A DNA stretch of 58,924 nucleotides from Methylomonas koyamae (lineage in GTDB: Bacteria; Pseudomonadota; Gammaproteobacteria; Methylococcales; Methylomonadaceae), in NCBI RefSeq assembly GCF_006483455.1, contig NZ_PPPU01000041.1, positions 1-58,924 on the forward strand, in the 5' to 3' direction. The position numbers and the translations under genes are program-made. This document shows, in pieces, positions 36,434 to 45,118 of the stretch (positions within the stretch are counted from its first letter, which is position 1; every line of letters starts with the position of its first letter). The notes beneath the pieces are model-generated. The model ran no database searches. It saw nothing but the letters and a program-made list of their open reading frames with translations, and had not been told where the DNA came from.

Positions 36434-36620
36434 GCGTCCAACTCTTTCCAGGATGAAAAAGGCTTTGGTTTCATTGAACAAGCCGGCGGTAAAGATGTCT
36501 TTGTCATCTTTAGTGTGATCCAAGGCAGCGGTCGGAAAAGCCTGAAGGAAGGCCAGCGCGTGGCCATGGAAGTGACCTCGAGGCCCAAAGGTCCGCAAGC
36601 TGAAAACGTGACCCCTTTAT
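36434..36620 (+). pseudogene. cold-shock-domain (CspA-like) gene fragment
   Basis: The plus strand reads [20 protein letters not shown], then [20 protein letters not shown] and [11 protein letters not shown]. This matches the RNP1/RNP2 core and end of bacterial cold-shock proteins. An in-frame TGA at 36431-36433 precedes it, the usual MSTGTVKWFN start is absent, and the frame runs on into unrelated codons to a stop near 36670. FSVIQG replaces the usual HFSAIQG. It is a 5'-truncated remnant in a debris-rich stretch. Confidence 0.75.
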
Positions 36621-36932
36621 ACTTGTCGAAGCAGTGGCTCAGCAAGGCGCGAAACCAAATTCTAACTAAGCTATCGTTTTTATTATAGGAAATGCCTTGA
36701 AATTGCAATAATTTAACATAATCCATGTTATGCGAAGTCACACATGCAATTGTTAGTGCAATATCGTCATGTCCTGTTTTAGCCACGTTGACCTGTCCTA
36801 GCCTTGTCGCTCGCTAAAGTCGGCCTCAATAATGGACGAAAAACGGTGTCACTACGCCTGTTTTGTTGCCAACATTTGGCCTTTGAGAAGCGATTAGATT
36901 TCTGTCTCTTTGCTGTCGAAAATTTCATCAAT
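36619..36932. other. 314-bp stretch with no recognised gene
   Basis: Between the cold-shock fragment and the ParD-like small gene I see no convincing reading frame. The right end (36897-36932) reads in frame with the ParD-like gene beyond its TAA, ending at a second stop at 36894-36896. Confidence 0.4.
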
Positions 36933-37097
36933 TTACTGATCACTGATGCCGCTTTCCAAGCCTTCCTTGAGGGCTTCTTGAACCCTTTTTAACTGTTCTT
37001 CGTCACTTAACGCATCAAACAGGCATTTTTGTTCTTCTGTCGGTGTTGCCCAAGGATAACAAGGGATTTTCTGCTCTTTCACTGGATTAAGTGACAT
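36933..37097 (-). CDS. small ParD-like protein, possibly cut short by a stop codon
   Basis: The ATG at 37097 gives 54 residues ending LSDEEQLKRVQEALKEGLES-GISDQ. The end resembles the helix of CopG/ParD-type antitoxins (VxEALREGLESG). The TAA at 36933-36935 is followed in frame by IDEIFDSKETEI and a second stop, which looks like the normal acidic tail of such proteins. It overlaps the XRE antitoxin end by 11 bp. Either a truncated antitoxin or a third member of this module. Confidence 0.45.
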   Translation of the reverse strand: MSLNPVKEQKIPCYPWATPTEEQKCLFDALSDEEQLKRVQEALKEGLESGISDQ

Positions 37098-37389
37098 GAT
37101 GCGCCGGTTCTGGTTCAAAGCTGATTTTAAGCCGTGATCCGGTCGCCTTGGCTATTTTTTCAAGGGTGCGCGTGGTGGGCATAACATGACCGCTTTCCAG
37201 CCTTGCGACCACAGATTGCTTGGTTTGCATCCGGTCGGCAAGCTCTTCTTGGGTTAGGCCAGCCCGTGAGCGAGCTTCAATGACCGCGCTTGCCAATGCG
37301 AATTCGTCGTCCAAAGCCTCATAAGCGGCGGAATAGTCGGCATTTTTCAGCCACTTGTTGTGCAATTCACTGATTTTAGTCATTTTCAA
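37087..37389 (-). CDS. higA: XRE-family HigA-like antitoxin
   Basis: A 100-residue protein with a helix-turn-helix (about 42-95: SRAGLTQEELADRMQTKQSVVARLESGHVMP, then LEKIAKATGSRL). Starts at 37389 or at a second ATG at 37383; the first overlaps the toxin gene end by 14 bp. Toxin-first order is normal for HigBA. It should repress the promoter at 37714-37740 and neutralise the toxin. Confidence 0.85.
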   Translation of the reverse strand: MKMTKISELHNKWLKNADYSAAYEALDDEFALASAVIEARSRAGLTQEELADRMQTKQSVVARLESGHVMPTTRTLEKIAKATGSRLKISFEPEPAHHVT

Positions 37390-37705
37390 CCTCTTTCGCC
37401 CGTGTTAAAGCAATTTCGATCTCTCGGCGTGGTGTTTTTTCAGTTTTCTTGATAAAAACCCGCACGATCACCACCCGTTTTTTTCTGGCCGTCACATACA
37501 ATGCCCGTGAAATCCCGTCCTTGCCTTTCAGCCGCATCTCCCATAACAGGCCTTCAAGATGCTTGATGTGCGGTTCGCGGACATTTTCAAGGCCAACGGT
37601 TGCGATCAGTTCCGCAATGCGGACTAACCTTGCGCGCATATCAACCGGGAGAGCCTCAATTTCTTCGTCCACGGTTGCATTGAGGGTTTCAATGGTCCAT
37701 TTCAT
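37376..37705 (-). CDS. higB: HigB/RelE-like toxin (Gp49 family)
   Basis: A 109-residue protein matching phage-derived Gp49-like/RelE toxins: EEIEALPVDMRARLVRIAELI, IKHLEGLLWEMRLKGKDGISRALYV and KKRVVIVRVFIKKTEKTPRREIEIALTR. The basic residues and late Arg/Lys are those expected of ribosome-dependent mRNA interferases. There is no ribosome site: the -10 box ends only 8 nt before the ATG, so the transcript is probably leaderless. Confidence 0.85.
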   Translation of the reverse strand: MKWTIETLNATVDEEIEALPVDMRARLVRIAELIATVGLENVREPHIKHLEGLLWEMRLKGKDGISRALYVTARKKRVVIVRVFIKKTEKTPRREIEIALTRAKEVEND

Positions 37706-37713
37706 GGATTCAA

Positions 37714-37740
37714 ATTATAGCATTATTGCTATAATGTCAA
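37714..37740 (-). promoter_or_regulatory. higBA promoter with embedded operator
   Basis: On the minus strand TTGACA (37735-37740) and TATAAT (37714-37719) are 15 bp apart, near-consensus sigma-70 boxes. A perfect 9-bp inverted repeat, ATTATAGCA-4-TGCTATAAT (37714-37735), fills the space between them. This is the geometry of HigA autorepression. The ATG of the toxin is 8 nt beyond the -10 box. Confidence 0.75.
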
Positions 37741-38227
37741 TTGCGCTATTCTCCCCTACTCTTCCATCGCTAAAAATTACTTCAGAAATCCCAAAAAAAA
37801 TAGCCGCAGGAAGCCTTTGGCATCATTCGGCGAACATCCCTAGCCAAATGACTTTCGGAACTGCCGCGCCGCAAGCGCCAGCTATGCTCGCAAATGAGCG
37901 AACGCTTGCCGACGGCCTATTGTTTATCTGCGTGTGTTGGGGGACCGTAAGGATTCCTTCGTAAATGAGTAACATCTTCATCAGGTATGCTGCATTTAAT
38001 GGAATTCAGACCGATGTTTACGCCTTCTAAATGTAGCGAACGGCTAAAACCTGCCGGTGGTGATGCCGGCGAAATTTTTAATCTCTATCTACAACGAATG
38101 GCGGCTTTATGGCAAGCAACCTTGGGCTGTATTCGGCTCGACCCGGCCACTTTGCGACATTCAAGTATTTCTGTGCAGGTCGGCTGTAAAACAGAAAGCT
38201 GTCTTTTAAGGTGGAGCTAACCGGCTA
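37741..38227. other. 487-bp stretch with no recognised gene
   Basis: A 77-codon frame at 37987-38220 on the plus strand shows no recognisable protein and no ribosome site. The stretch may be decayed mobile DNA. Confidence 0.35.
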
Positions 38228-38434
38228 TCAGTTTGGCTGCAACGGGGCTATTCGCCATTCACATCTGGATAGTTCGGGGAATAATGCGTTTATTAAAATG
38301 CGTGAGTCCACCAGGCCTTTTTTCATTAGTGCTATCAACGTTCTATTTGTGAATCCAACCGGTAGGGGTGCCCATTCAATTGGACATTTTTTTAGCAGAT
38401 TTTTTTGGGCATCGGTAAGTTTTTCTGTTTCCAT
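38228..38434 (-). CDS. small putative winged-helix protein
   Basis: A 68-residue protein: LTDAQKNLLKKC, WAPLPVGFTNRTLIALMKKGLVDSRI, ending CEWRIAPLQPN. The pattern of a helix, an RTLIALMKKGLV recognition-like helix and a final strand resembles a small winged helix. No operon partner is visible. Could be a phage-type regulator. The reading is plausible but short. Confidence 0.4.
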   Translation of the reverse strand: METEKLTDAQKNLLKKCPIEWAPLPVGFTNRTLIALMKKGLVDSRILINALFPELSRCEWRIAPLQPN

Positions 38435-38764
38435 AATTACACCTATTTTCGATGGTTGGATTGATATAAGTGGTCTTGTATACGGGGTTTTATGGTCAGG
38501 CCTTCACTTGGGGATACGTTAAGCCAAAAGACTGGATTTGTTAAATTGGTAATATTCATCAACTGTATTAATAAAATTCATTCCTTCTTGCCTGAGCAAT
38601 GGCTCCACAGCCGGGTGGAGCTTTTAGGTTTTTATAACGTGCATCATTACCTGCAAGCAGGTTAATCAGTTTTTTTAATGAGGCGCGATTAAATAATGTC
38701 ATTTAACAGTATCTCCACGATTCGCTAAGGTTTGCCGTGACCCTATCCTACTCTGGAGACAAAA
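38435..38764. other. 330-bp upstream region of the royal-jelly-type gene
   Basis: No gene seen. It contains one hairpin (38602-38621). The ribosome site of the next gene (CTGGAG) is at its right end. Confidence 0.4.
38602..38621 (+). terminator. hairpin followed by T-rich run
   Basis: GCTCCAC-AGCCGG-GTGGAGC is a perfect 7-bp stem with a 6-nt loop, followed by TTTTAGGTTTTT. The shape fits a rho-independent terminator for plus-strand transcription, although no intact plus-strand gene lies just upstream; it may be left from a decayed gene. Confidence 0.5.
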
Positions 38765-39859
38765 ATGAATCGCATGACCCAATCTTGTGTAGCTCTATTG
38801 TTGGCTACGTTTGAGGCCTTGGCTGACGGCAACTCTCATTTTGAGGTATTTGCCAACCTCGATACCGGGCCTGGCAATGTCACGGCGACTGCGAGCGGCC
38901 GGATCATCATGAGTCAACATCAGTTTTACCAGCCGCAATACACGGTGGTGGAATACAAGGATCAAACCTTGCTGCCTTTTCCGAATAAAGAAATGTCTGC
39001 GGCCGATTCGACTGCGCCGATCAAGCTCGACTCGGTGTTGGGCATCCGCTCCGATAATAACGGTATTGTCTGGATGCTGGACAACGGCATGCGTAGCGGC
39101 GTGACACCCAAACTGGTCGGCTGGAATACGAAAACCAATAAGCTCCAGCGTTTGATTTACCTGCCTAGACCGATTACGCCCACGGATGCCTTTGTTAACG
39201 ACTTTGCGTTGGATACCAACCACAACCATGCCTTTATCAGCGATCCGGCCGGCGGCGCGAATGCCGCCTTGATCGTGGTTAACTTGTCGACCGGCGCGGC
39301 GCGGCGGGTGTTGGAAGGACATCACAGTGTGGTGCCGGAAAAAGTCGATTTAGTCATCGACAATGTGCCGATTCAGGTGAAAACCCCGTCCGGCGAATTG
39401 GTGAAGCCGCATATCGGTGTTAACCCCATTACCGAGGATTTGGCGAACGAATGGGTCTATTTCGGGCCGATGCACGGCCTCAGCCTTTACCGGATTAAAG
39501 CCGCCGACTTGATCAATGAGTCCTTAACGCCTCAAGAACTCGCTCAGCATGTTGAGCGCTACAGCGACAAACCGATCTCGGACGGTATCAGCATTGATGA
39601 GAATAACAATATCTATCTGGGTGACTTAGCCAATAACGCGATTGGCGTGATCGATCCTAAGCGACAATACCGGCAATTGGCGCAATGTCCACGCCTGTCA
39701 TGGGTAGACTCTTTTAGTTTTGGCGCGAATGGACAACTGTATGCCGTTGTTAATCGCTTGCATCGCTCGGCTACGCTGAACGGCGGCGATGATCAATCCA
39801 AACCACCGTATTTTCTGTTGAAGGTTAAGGCGTTGGCCGCCGGCCTGCCTGGACGTTAA
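38765..39859 (+). CDS. exported major-royal-jelly-type beta-propeller protein
   Basis: A 364-residue protein with a signal-like N-terminus (SCVALLLATFEALADG). Blade motifs of the MRJP/Yellow family follow: NVTATASGRIIMS, SVLGIRSDNNGIVWMLDNG, AFVNDFALDTNHNHAFISDP, GVNPITEDLANEWVYFGPMHG and GISIDENNNIYLGDL. Bacterial members are thought to be enzymes or ligand binders of the SMP-30-like propeller fold; the substrate is unknown. It converges with the LysR gene (4-bp overlap of ends). Confidence 0.8.
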   Translation: MNRMTQSCVALLLATFEALADGNSHFEVFANLDTGPGNVTATASGRIIMSQHQFYQPQYTVVEYKDQTLLPFPNKEMSAADSTAPIKLDSVLGIRSDNNGIVWMLDNGMRSGVTPKLVGWNTKTNKLQRLIYLPRPITPTDAFVNDFALDTNHNHAFISDPAGGANAALIVVNLSTGAARRVLEGHHSVVPEKVDLVIDNVPIQVKTPSGELVKPHIGVNPITEDLANEWVYFGPMHGLSLYRIKAADLINESLTPQELAQHVERYSDKPISDGISIDENNNIYLGDLANNAIGVIDPKRQYRQLAQCPRLSWVDSFSFGANGQLYAVVNRLHRSATLNGGDDQSKPPYFLLKVKALAAGLPGR

Positions 39860-40791
39860 AGTTTGATTTGCGATGCGCTTATTGTCCGGCCTATGGCGTT
39901 GATTTGTTCACGTAACCAACCGTGGGCCGGATCCTTTTCCCATAACGGATGCCAAATCATCGCCAAATCGTAGTCCGGCAAGCTGACCGGCACCGGAAAT
40001 ACTTCCAGAGGTACCAGTTTCTGAAACGCTATCGCCAAGCGGTAGGGTAGGGACAAAATCATATTGGATTGGGCGACGATTAAGGGTGCCGACAAAAAAT
40101 GCGGCACGATGAAATTAATCCGCCGCTCCAAGCCCAGCTCCAGCAATTTCTCATCAATCACGCCCAACTTATCGCCGGTTCTGGAGATCAGCATGTGCGT
40201 CTCCGCCAAATACGCCTCCAAAGTCGGCGCTGCTTTGATCTTTGGATGATCCTTCCTGACAACGCAAGCCATGCGATCCATGAATAAATGTTCGCAGTGC
40301 AAATGCGCGGGCGGATTCAGTACCGAAGCAAAACCCAACACCACATCCAGGCTGCCGTTTTCTAACTGCGGCAACGGAAAAGCAGACTCGGTACGTTTGA
40401 CATGAATATCCACACCCGGCGCCGACTGCTCAATCAATTTCGACAGCTCCGGCAAGATTAAAAACTCCATGTAATCGGTGGCAGCGATGGTGAAACGGCG
40501 CTGACTGGATGCGGGATCGAAGGCCTGGGGCGCCTCCAGCAAGCGTTCCATTTCCTGTAAAAGACTGCGTACCGGCTCCACTAATGCCAGCGCCAATGCA
40601 GTGGGCTGCATACCGGCGGGCGATTTGATCAGTACCGGGTCATTCAGTTGTTGGCGCAAACGATGCAGGGTGTGGCTCATCGCCGACTGCGTCACGAACA
40701 TGGATTCCGCCGCGCGAGTGACATTGCGCTCCCGCATCAATGTATCGAAAGCCAGTAACAGATTTAGATCAAAAGTACGTAGATTAGCCAT
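39856..40791 (-). CDS. LysR-family transcription regulator
   Basis: A 311-residue regulator with an N-terminal winged HTH (LLLAFDTLMRERNVTRAAE, VTQSAMSHTLHRLRQQL) and a two-lobed effector domain (IAATDYMEFLILPELSKLI onward). The effector is unknown. It is divergent from pxmABC over 251 bp, with an inverted repeat near its start, so control of pxm or of the neighbouring propeller gene is plausible (inference). Confidence 0.9.
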   Translation of the reverse strand: MANLRTFDLNLLLAFDTLMRERNVTRAAESMFVTQSAMSHTLHRLRQQLNDPVLIKSPAGMQPTALALALVEPVRSLLQEMERLLEAPQAFDPASSQRRFTIAATDYMEFLILPELSKLIEQSAPGVDIHVKRTESAFPLPQLENGSLDVVLGFASVLNPPAHLHCEHLFMDRMACVVRKDHPKIKAAPTLEAYLAETHMLISRTGDKLGVIDEKLLELGLERRINFIVPHFLSAPLIVAQSNMILSLPYRLAIAFQKLVPLEVFPVPVSLPDYDLAMIWHPLWEKDPAHGWLREQINAIGRTISASQIKL

Positions 40792-41042
40792 ACTGAAATG
40801 TTCTCAATGAATTGAGTTTCATACTAAACAAAATCGATGCTGGTCGGTATGAATAGTCTTGATGATAGCGGATGAAATTTGACCATTTCACAGTTCAACC
40901 CATTCCCCCTAACGTATAACGCGAGCGTGTCGACCAGCCATTCGGTTTTTACTCCCCCCAAGGGTAGCTTTCGGTTAGCGACACGCCCAGTTTCGATGGC
41001 TATCGCCGTCATTCACTATAAGACTTTACGGGGGAACCGCAC
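40792..41042. promoter_or_regulatory. lysR-pxm divergent control region
   Basis: A perfect 6-bp inverted repeat CTCAAT-GA-ATTGAG (40803-40816) lies 12 bp from the lysR start and could be an autoregulatory LysR site. The pxmA ribosome site GGGGGA is at the right end. Promoter hexamers were not assigned with confidence. Confidence 0.4.
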
Positions 41043-41795
41043 ATGTCCGCACAAATTCCAATTTCCACGTTCAAACCGTACAGCGGCGAAAAAGCCCGGC
41101 TGGCAAGGGCCTACGACTATCTGATTTTGGTCTTGGCTTTATTTCTGTTCATCGGCTCGTTTCATCTGCATTTCGCCCTCACGGTCGGCGATTGGGATTT
41201 CTGGGTTGATTGGAAAGACCGGCAGTGGTGGCCACTGGTCACACCCTTAATCGGCATTACCTTCCCCGCCGCCGTGCAAGCGGTACTGTGGGATAAATTT
41301 CGTTTGCCACTGGGCGCCACGCTGTGCGTCGCGGCCTTGTTGATCGGAACCTGGGTCACTCGGGTGTTTGCCTACCACTACTGGAACTATTTCCCCATCA
41401 ACATGGTGTTGCCGGCGACGATGATTCCGGGCGCTTTGGTATTGGACACCTTACTAATGCTGACGAATAGTCTGACCATCACGTCCATCTTCGGTGGCGC
41501 GGCGTTTGCGTTGCTGTTTTACCCGACCAACTGGCCGATATTTGGCATGTTCCACCAACCGGTCGAGGTGGCCAATAGTCAGCTGACGATTGCCGATTTG
41601 TTCGGCTTTCAATACATCCGTACCGGCATGCCGGAATATCTGCGCATCATTGAGCGCGGCACCTTGCGAACCTATGGCCAGTACGCCACACCTCTGGCGG
41701 CATTTTGTTCGGCACTGTTATGTTCATTGATGTATCCGCTGTGGTGGTACATCGGTAAATGGTTCGCCGATACCCGTTATCTGAAAAAAATCTAA
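41043..41795 (+). CDS. pxmA: particulate monooxygenase pXMO subunit A
   Basis: A 250-residue polytopic membrane protein of the PmoA/AmoA family: HFALTVGDWDFWVDWKDRQWW, PLIGITFPAAVQAVLWDKFRLP, GTWVTRVFAYHYWNYFPINMVLP, PGALVLDTLLMLT and the C-terminal EYLRIIERGTLRTYG. It forms the trimeric copper monooxygenase with the next two products. The A-B-C order (canonical pmo and amo are C-A-B) assigns it to pxm, which is known from Methylomonas and relatives. The natural substrate of pXMO is not firmly established; expression in hypoxia/nitrate conditions has been reported. Confidence 0.92.
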   Translation: MSAQIPISTFKPYSGEKARLARAYDYLILVLALFLFIGSFHLHFALTVGDWDFWVDWKDRQWWPLVTPLIGITFPAAVQAVLWDKFRLPLGATLCVAALLIGTWVTRVFAYHYWNYFPINMVLPATMIPGALVLDTLLMLTNSLTITSIFGGAAFALLFYPTNWPIFGMFHQPVEVANSQLTIADLFGFQYIRTGMPEYLRIIERGTLRTYGQYATPLAAFCSALLCSLMYPLWWYIGKWFADTRYLKKI

Positions 41796-41807
41796 GGAGC
41801 AACTGTC

Positions 41808-43046
41808 ATGAAATCACTCTTTAAACCTTGGATGTTGGCATTGCTTTTCTTGAATGTATGGTCGGTGTTATCAGTACCCACCGCTCAGGCGCATGGCGAA
41901 AAAGCCCTGGAGCCGTTCATTCGGATGCGGACCATACAATGGTACGACGTGCAATGGTCCACGCAAAAATTCAACGTCAACGATGAAGTCAGCGTCAGCG
42001 GCAAGTTTCATGTCGCCGAGGATTGGCCGGTGAGCGTGCCCAAGCCGGAAGCCAGCTTCTTAAATATCTCCACACCCGGACCCGTGCTGATTCGCACCGA
42101 GCGTTACCTGAACGGTAAGCCTTGGACTAACTCGGTAGCCCTCGAGCCGGGTGGCGACTATGATTTCAAAGTGGTCTTGAAAGGCCGTCTGCCGGGGCGT
42201 TATCACATTCATCCGTTTTTTAATTTAAAAGACGCGGGGCAAGTGATGGGTCCCGGCGTGTGGTTGGACATTGGCGGCGATCCCAGCGATTTTACTAATA
42301 CCATTAAAACCATTAACGGTGAATTGATCGACATGGAGAGCTTCGGCTTTGCTAATGGCGTCTTCTGGCACCTGTTCTGGGGGCTGTTGGCGGCTGCCTG
42401 GTTATTGTGGTGGGTGCGTCGTCCGTTGTTCATCAGCCGTTACCGCATGCTGGATGCCGGTTTGGAACACGAGTTGATCACCGATCAGGACAAACTCATC
42501 GCTAAAGCCGTGTTAGTAGGTGTGCCGGTTTTGGTATTGGCGCTGAATGCCGTCACCGCCAACAGTTACCCGGACGCTATTCCATTGCAGGCGGGATTAG
42601 ATCGGATATTACCATTGCCGGCTAAAGTCAATGCCGGGACGGTCAATGTAGACACCCTAAAAGCGGAATACAACGTGGCTCAACGTGCCATGGTGCTGCA
42701 GGTTAGTGTCGACAATCGCAGCGAAGGCGCGGTCAGAATCGGCGAGTTTTCGACCTCTAACGTGCATTTCATGAACGCTGACTTATCAGCTGTGGGCAAT
42801 GTCTCCGGCAAAGATGACGTCAGCAATAAGGGCCTGAGCCTAGATAACAATGTGCCTATCGAACCCGGCGAACAACGAACAGTCACGATTGAAGTGCGCG
42901 ATGCCGCCTGGGAATCGGAGAAGCTGGATGGGCTGATCAAAGACGCGGATAGCCGTTTAGGCGGTTTGCTATTCCTTTACGACGACGTGATGGGCAAACG
43001 CTATATCTCGAGCATTTCCGCTGCTGTCATTCCCAAATTCAATTAA
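41808..43046 (+). CDS. pxmB: particulate monooxygenase pXMO subunit B
   Basis: A 412-residue PmoB homologue with a signal peptide (cleavage near QAHG). His29 just after it and the pair His133-x-His135 (RYHIHPFF) match the Cu_B ligands of PmoB (His33, His137, His139 in Methylococcus). Two membrane helices lie at about 185-205 and 230-250, between two cupredoxin-like domains. GGAGC precedes the ATG; 12 bp after pxmA. Confidence 0.93.
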   Translation: MKSLFKPWMLALLFLNVWSVLSVPTAQAHGEKALEPFIRMRTIQWYDVQWSTQKFNVNDEVSVSGKFHVAEDWPVSVPKPEASFLNISTPGPVLIRTERYLNGKPWTNSVALEPGGDYDFKVVLKGRLPGRYHIHPFFNLKDAGQVMGPGVWLDIGGDPSDFTNTIKTINGELIDMESFGFANGVFWHLFWGLLAAAWLLWWVRRPLFISRYRMLDAGLEHELITDQDKLIAKAVLVGVPVLVLALNAVTANSYPDAIPLQAGLDRILPLPAKVNAGTVNVDTLKAEYNVAQRAMVLQVSVDNRSEGAVRIGEFSTSNVHFMNADLSAVGNVSGKDDVSNKGLSLDNNVPIEPGEQRTVTIEVRDAAWESEKLDGLIKDADSRLGGLLFLYDDVMGKRYISSISAAVIPKFN

Positions 43047-43062
43047 TTCAGGAGCAACCATC

Positions 43063-43836
43063 ATGGCTACCACGACAGAACACGTGAGCTTAAGCACCGA
43101 AAACCCCAAATCATTGCCTTGGTATTTGATTGACTTACCCAAATATTTAAAGGGATTTGGCTTTTTAACCATTATGTACATCGGTTTACGACTGTATCAG
43201 GGCGCTTTTGCCATAGCGCACGGTTTGGATTCCACGGAACCCGCGTTCGAACAATACTGGATGCGGCTGTTTTATATCGAACTGGTGATTATCGCTGCCG
43301 TCGCCAGCGGCTTTTGGGGTTACTTATGGACCACGCGCGACCGAAATTTGGATCAACTGGCACCCAAGGAAGAAATTCGTCGCTATTTCACCTTGACGAT
43401 GTGGATCAGCATTTACACCTTTGCCGTGTATTGGGCGGGCAGTTATTTTGCCGAGCAAGACAACTCCTGGCATCAGGTGGCAATCCGCGACACGCCATTT
43501 ACCGCCAATCACATCATCGAGTTTTACTTCAATTTCCCGTTGTACGTGATTCTGGGTGGCTGTGCCTGGCTGTATGCCAGAACCCGCTTGCCTTTGTATG
43601 CCAAAGGCATTTCGCTACCCTTGACCTTGGCGGTATTTGGACCATTCATGATTTTGGTCAGCGTCGGCTTCAACGAGTGGGGGCATACCTTCTGGTTTAG
43701 AGAAGAGTTCTTCGCCGCCCCGATTCATTGGGGCTTTGTGATCGGGGTGTGGTTTGCATTGGGCGTCGGCGGCATCCTGCTGCAAGGCGTCACCCGTTTG
43801 ATCGAATTACTCGATCGGATTCCAGATGCCGATTAA
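43063..43836 (+). CDS. pxmC: particulate monooxygenase pXMO subunit C
   Basis: A 257-residue PmoC homologue. Asp133, His137 and His150 (DNSWH then IRDTPFTANH) keep the exact spacing of the Cu_C ligands Asp156, His160 and His173 of Methylococcus PmoC. Five or six membrane helices are visible. GGAGC precedes the ATG, 16 bp after pxmB. All metal-ligand positions I can place in the operon are intact, so an active enzyme is expected. Confidence 0.93.
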   Translation: MATTTEHVSLSTENPKSLPWYLIDLPKYLKGFGFLTIMYIGLRLYQGAFAIAHGLDSTEPAFEQYWMRLFYIELVIIAAVASGFWGYLWTTRDRNLDQLAPKEEIRRYFTLTMWISIYTFAVYWAGSYFAEQDNSWHQVAIRDTPFTANHIIEFYFNFPLYVILGGCAWLYARTRLPLYAKGISLPLTLAVFGPFMILVSVGFNEWGHTFWFREEFFAAPIHWGFVIGVWFALGVGGILLQGVTRLIELLDRIPDAD

Positions 43837-43864
43837 ATCTATCCTTATTTAAACCCAGACGAAT

Positions 43865-45118
43865 ATGTATCAATCCGAGTCTGAAGTAACCATGCCAAAG
43901 AGTTCTACCTATGCAGTTCACTATGCCTGGGTAATACTCGCTGTCACTTTTCTGTGTTTGTTTGTGGCATCGGCGCTGCGCTCCATTCCAGGGATCATTA
44001 TGATGTCCCTGGAACAGGAGTTTGCTTGGCATCGGGAAACGATTAGCGGCGCAATTTCACTTAATCTGCTTTTATTTGGCCTTGCAGGTCCATTTCTAGG
44101 TAGGTTGATGGATGTATACGGCGCAAAACGCATCAGCGTTATCACCTTGATTTTGTCGGTAGCAGGCGCCGGCGGCAGCGTTTTTATGCAGGAATCCTGG
44201 CAAATGTATTTGTTTTGGGGATTGTTGATCGGCGCAGGTTCGGGCGGTACTTCAATGCTTATGGGCTCGGCGTTGATCAATCGCTGGTTCCATAAACACC
44301 GGGGCTTAGCATTAGGCATATTGGGAGCCGCCTTCTCCTCCGGCCAGTTAGTGTTCACCCCTTTCCTGATGCAAATCAATGTTCATGAAGGCTGGCGAGC
44401 GGCGACCCTATTTGTCGCCGTAGCCTTAGGTTTGGTGGTTTTACCTTTGGTGCTGAAATATTTAAGAGACGATCCCGAATCCAAGGGGTTACTGCCCTTT
44501 GGCGCCAATGGCGTTCATGGAACAGTGCTTAAACCTGATCGAAATCCCATGCGGTCGGCCATGAGCAGTCCGCAATTCTGGCTGTTGGCGTCGAGTTTTG
44601 GAATTTGCGGCTTAACCACTTCAGGATTGTTTCAGACCCATTTGATTCCGCACGGCATCGAACATGGCTTCACCGACATGACCATGGCGATGTCACTGGG
44701 GGTCATGGGCGCAGCCGATGTGTTCGGCACCATTTTATCCGGTTGGCTGTGCGACCGATACGGCAAGCGCTGGCCGCTGGCCTTTTATTACGTCGTCAGA
44801 GGCGCAACGCTGATCGTACTGCCCAGCATTGATACCACCGGGCAACTAATGATGTTCTCGGTTATTTACGGCATGAATTGGTTGTCCACTATTCCGGCAA
44901 CCTCAGCATTGACTGCTGACTTATTCGGGAAGCAAAACGTCGGCGTGGTGTTCGGCTGGATATGCTTCGCACATCAAATCGGGGCAGCCATTGCCGCCTA
45001 CAGTGCCGGCTACGTCCATAGTCTGATGGGTGACTACAACCTGGCGTTTGTGGCGTCAGGCCTGTTCGCTTTTGTCGCAACCGGCATCGTTTGTTTTATC
45101 CGCGAACCTAATGTCTGA
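43865..45118 (+). CDS. MFS transporter (oxalate/formate antiporter-like group)
   Basis: A 417-residue protein with 12 hydrophobic segments. The loop after TM2 has GRLMDVYGAKR and the central half has GWLCDRYGKRW, both forms of the MFS motif A. The start is either 43865 or the ATG at 43892 (MPKSSTYAVHYAW), neither with a strong ribosome site. It follows pxmC by 28 bp and may be co-transcribed. The monocarboxylate-type transport idea is family-level only. Confidence 0.82.
   Translation: MYQSESEVTMPKSSTYAVHYAWVILAVTFLCLFVASALRSIPGIIMMSLEQEFAWHRETISGAISLNLLLFGLAGPFLGRLMDVYGAKRISVITLILSVAGAGGSVFMQESWQMYLFWGLLIGAGSGGTSMLMGSALINRWFHKHRGLALGILGAAFSSGQLVFTPFLMQINVHEGWRAATLFVAVALGLVVLPLVLKYLRDDPESKGLLPFGANGVHGTVLKPDRNPMRSAMSSPQFWLLASSFGICGLTTSGLFQTHLIPHGIEHGFTDMTMAMSLGVMGAADVFGTILSGWLCDRYGKRWPLAFYYVVRGATLIVLPSIDTTGQLMMFSVIYGMNWLSTIPATSALTADLFGKQNVGVVFGWICFAHQIGAAIAAYSAGYVHSLMGDYNLAFVASGLFAFVATGIVCFIREPNV

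Noticed and set aside
36310-36786. 158-codon minus-strand reading frame
   Set aside because: The opposite strand carries a clear cold-shock-domain match in the middle of it, so this frame is probably a shadow.
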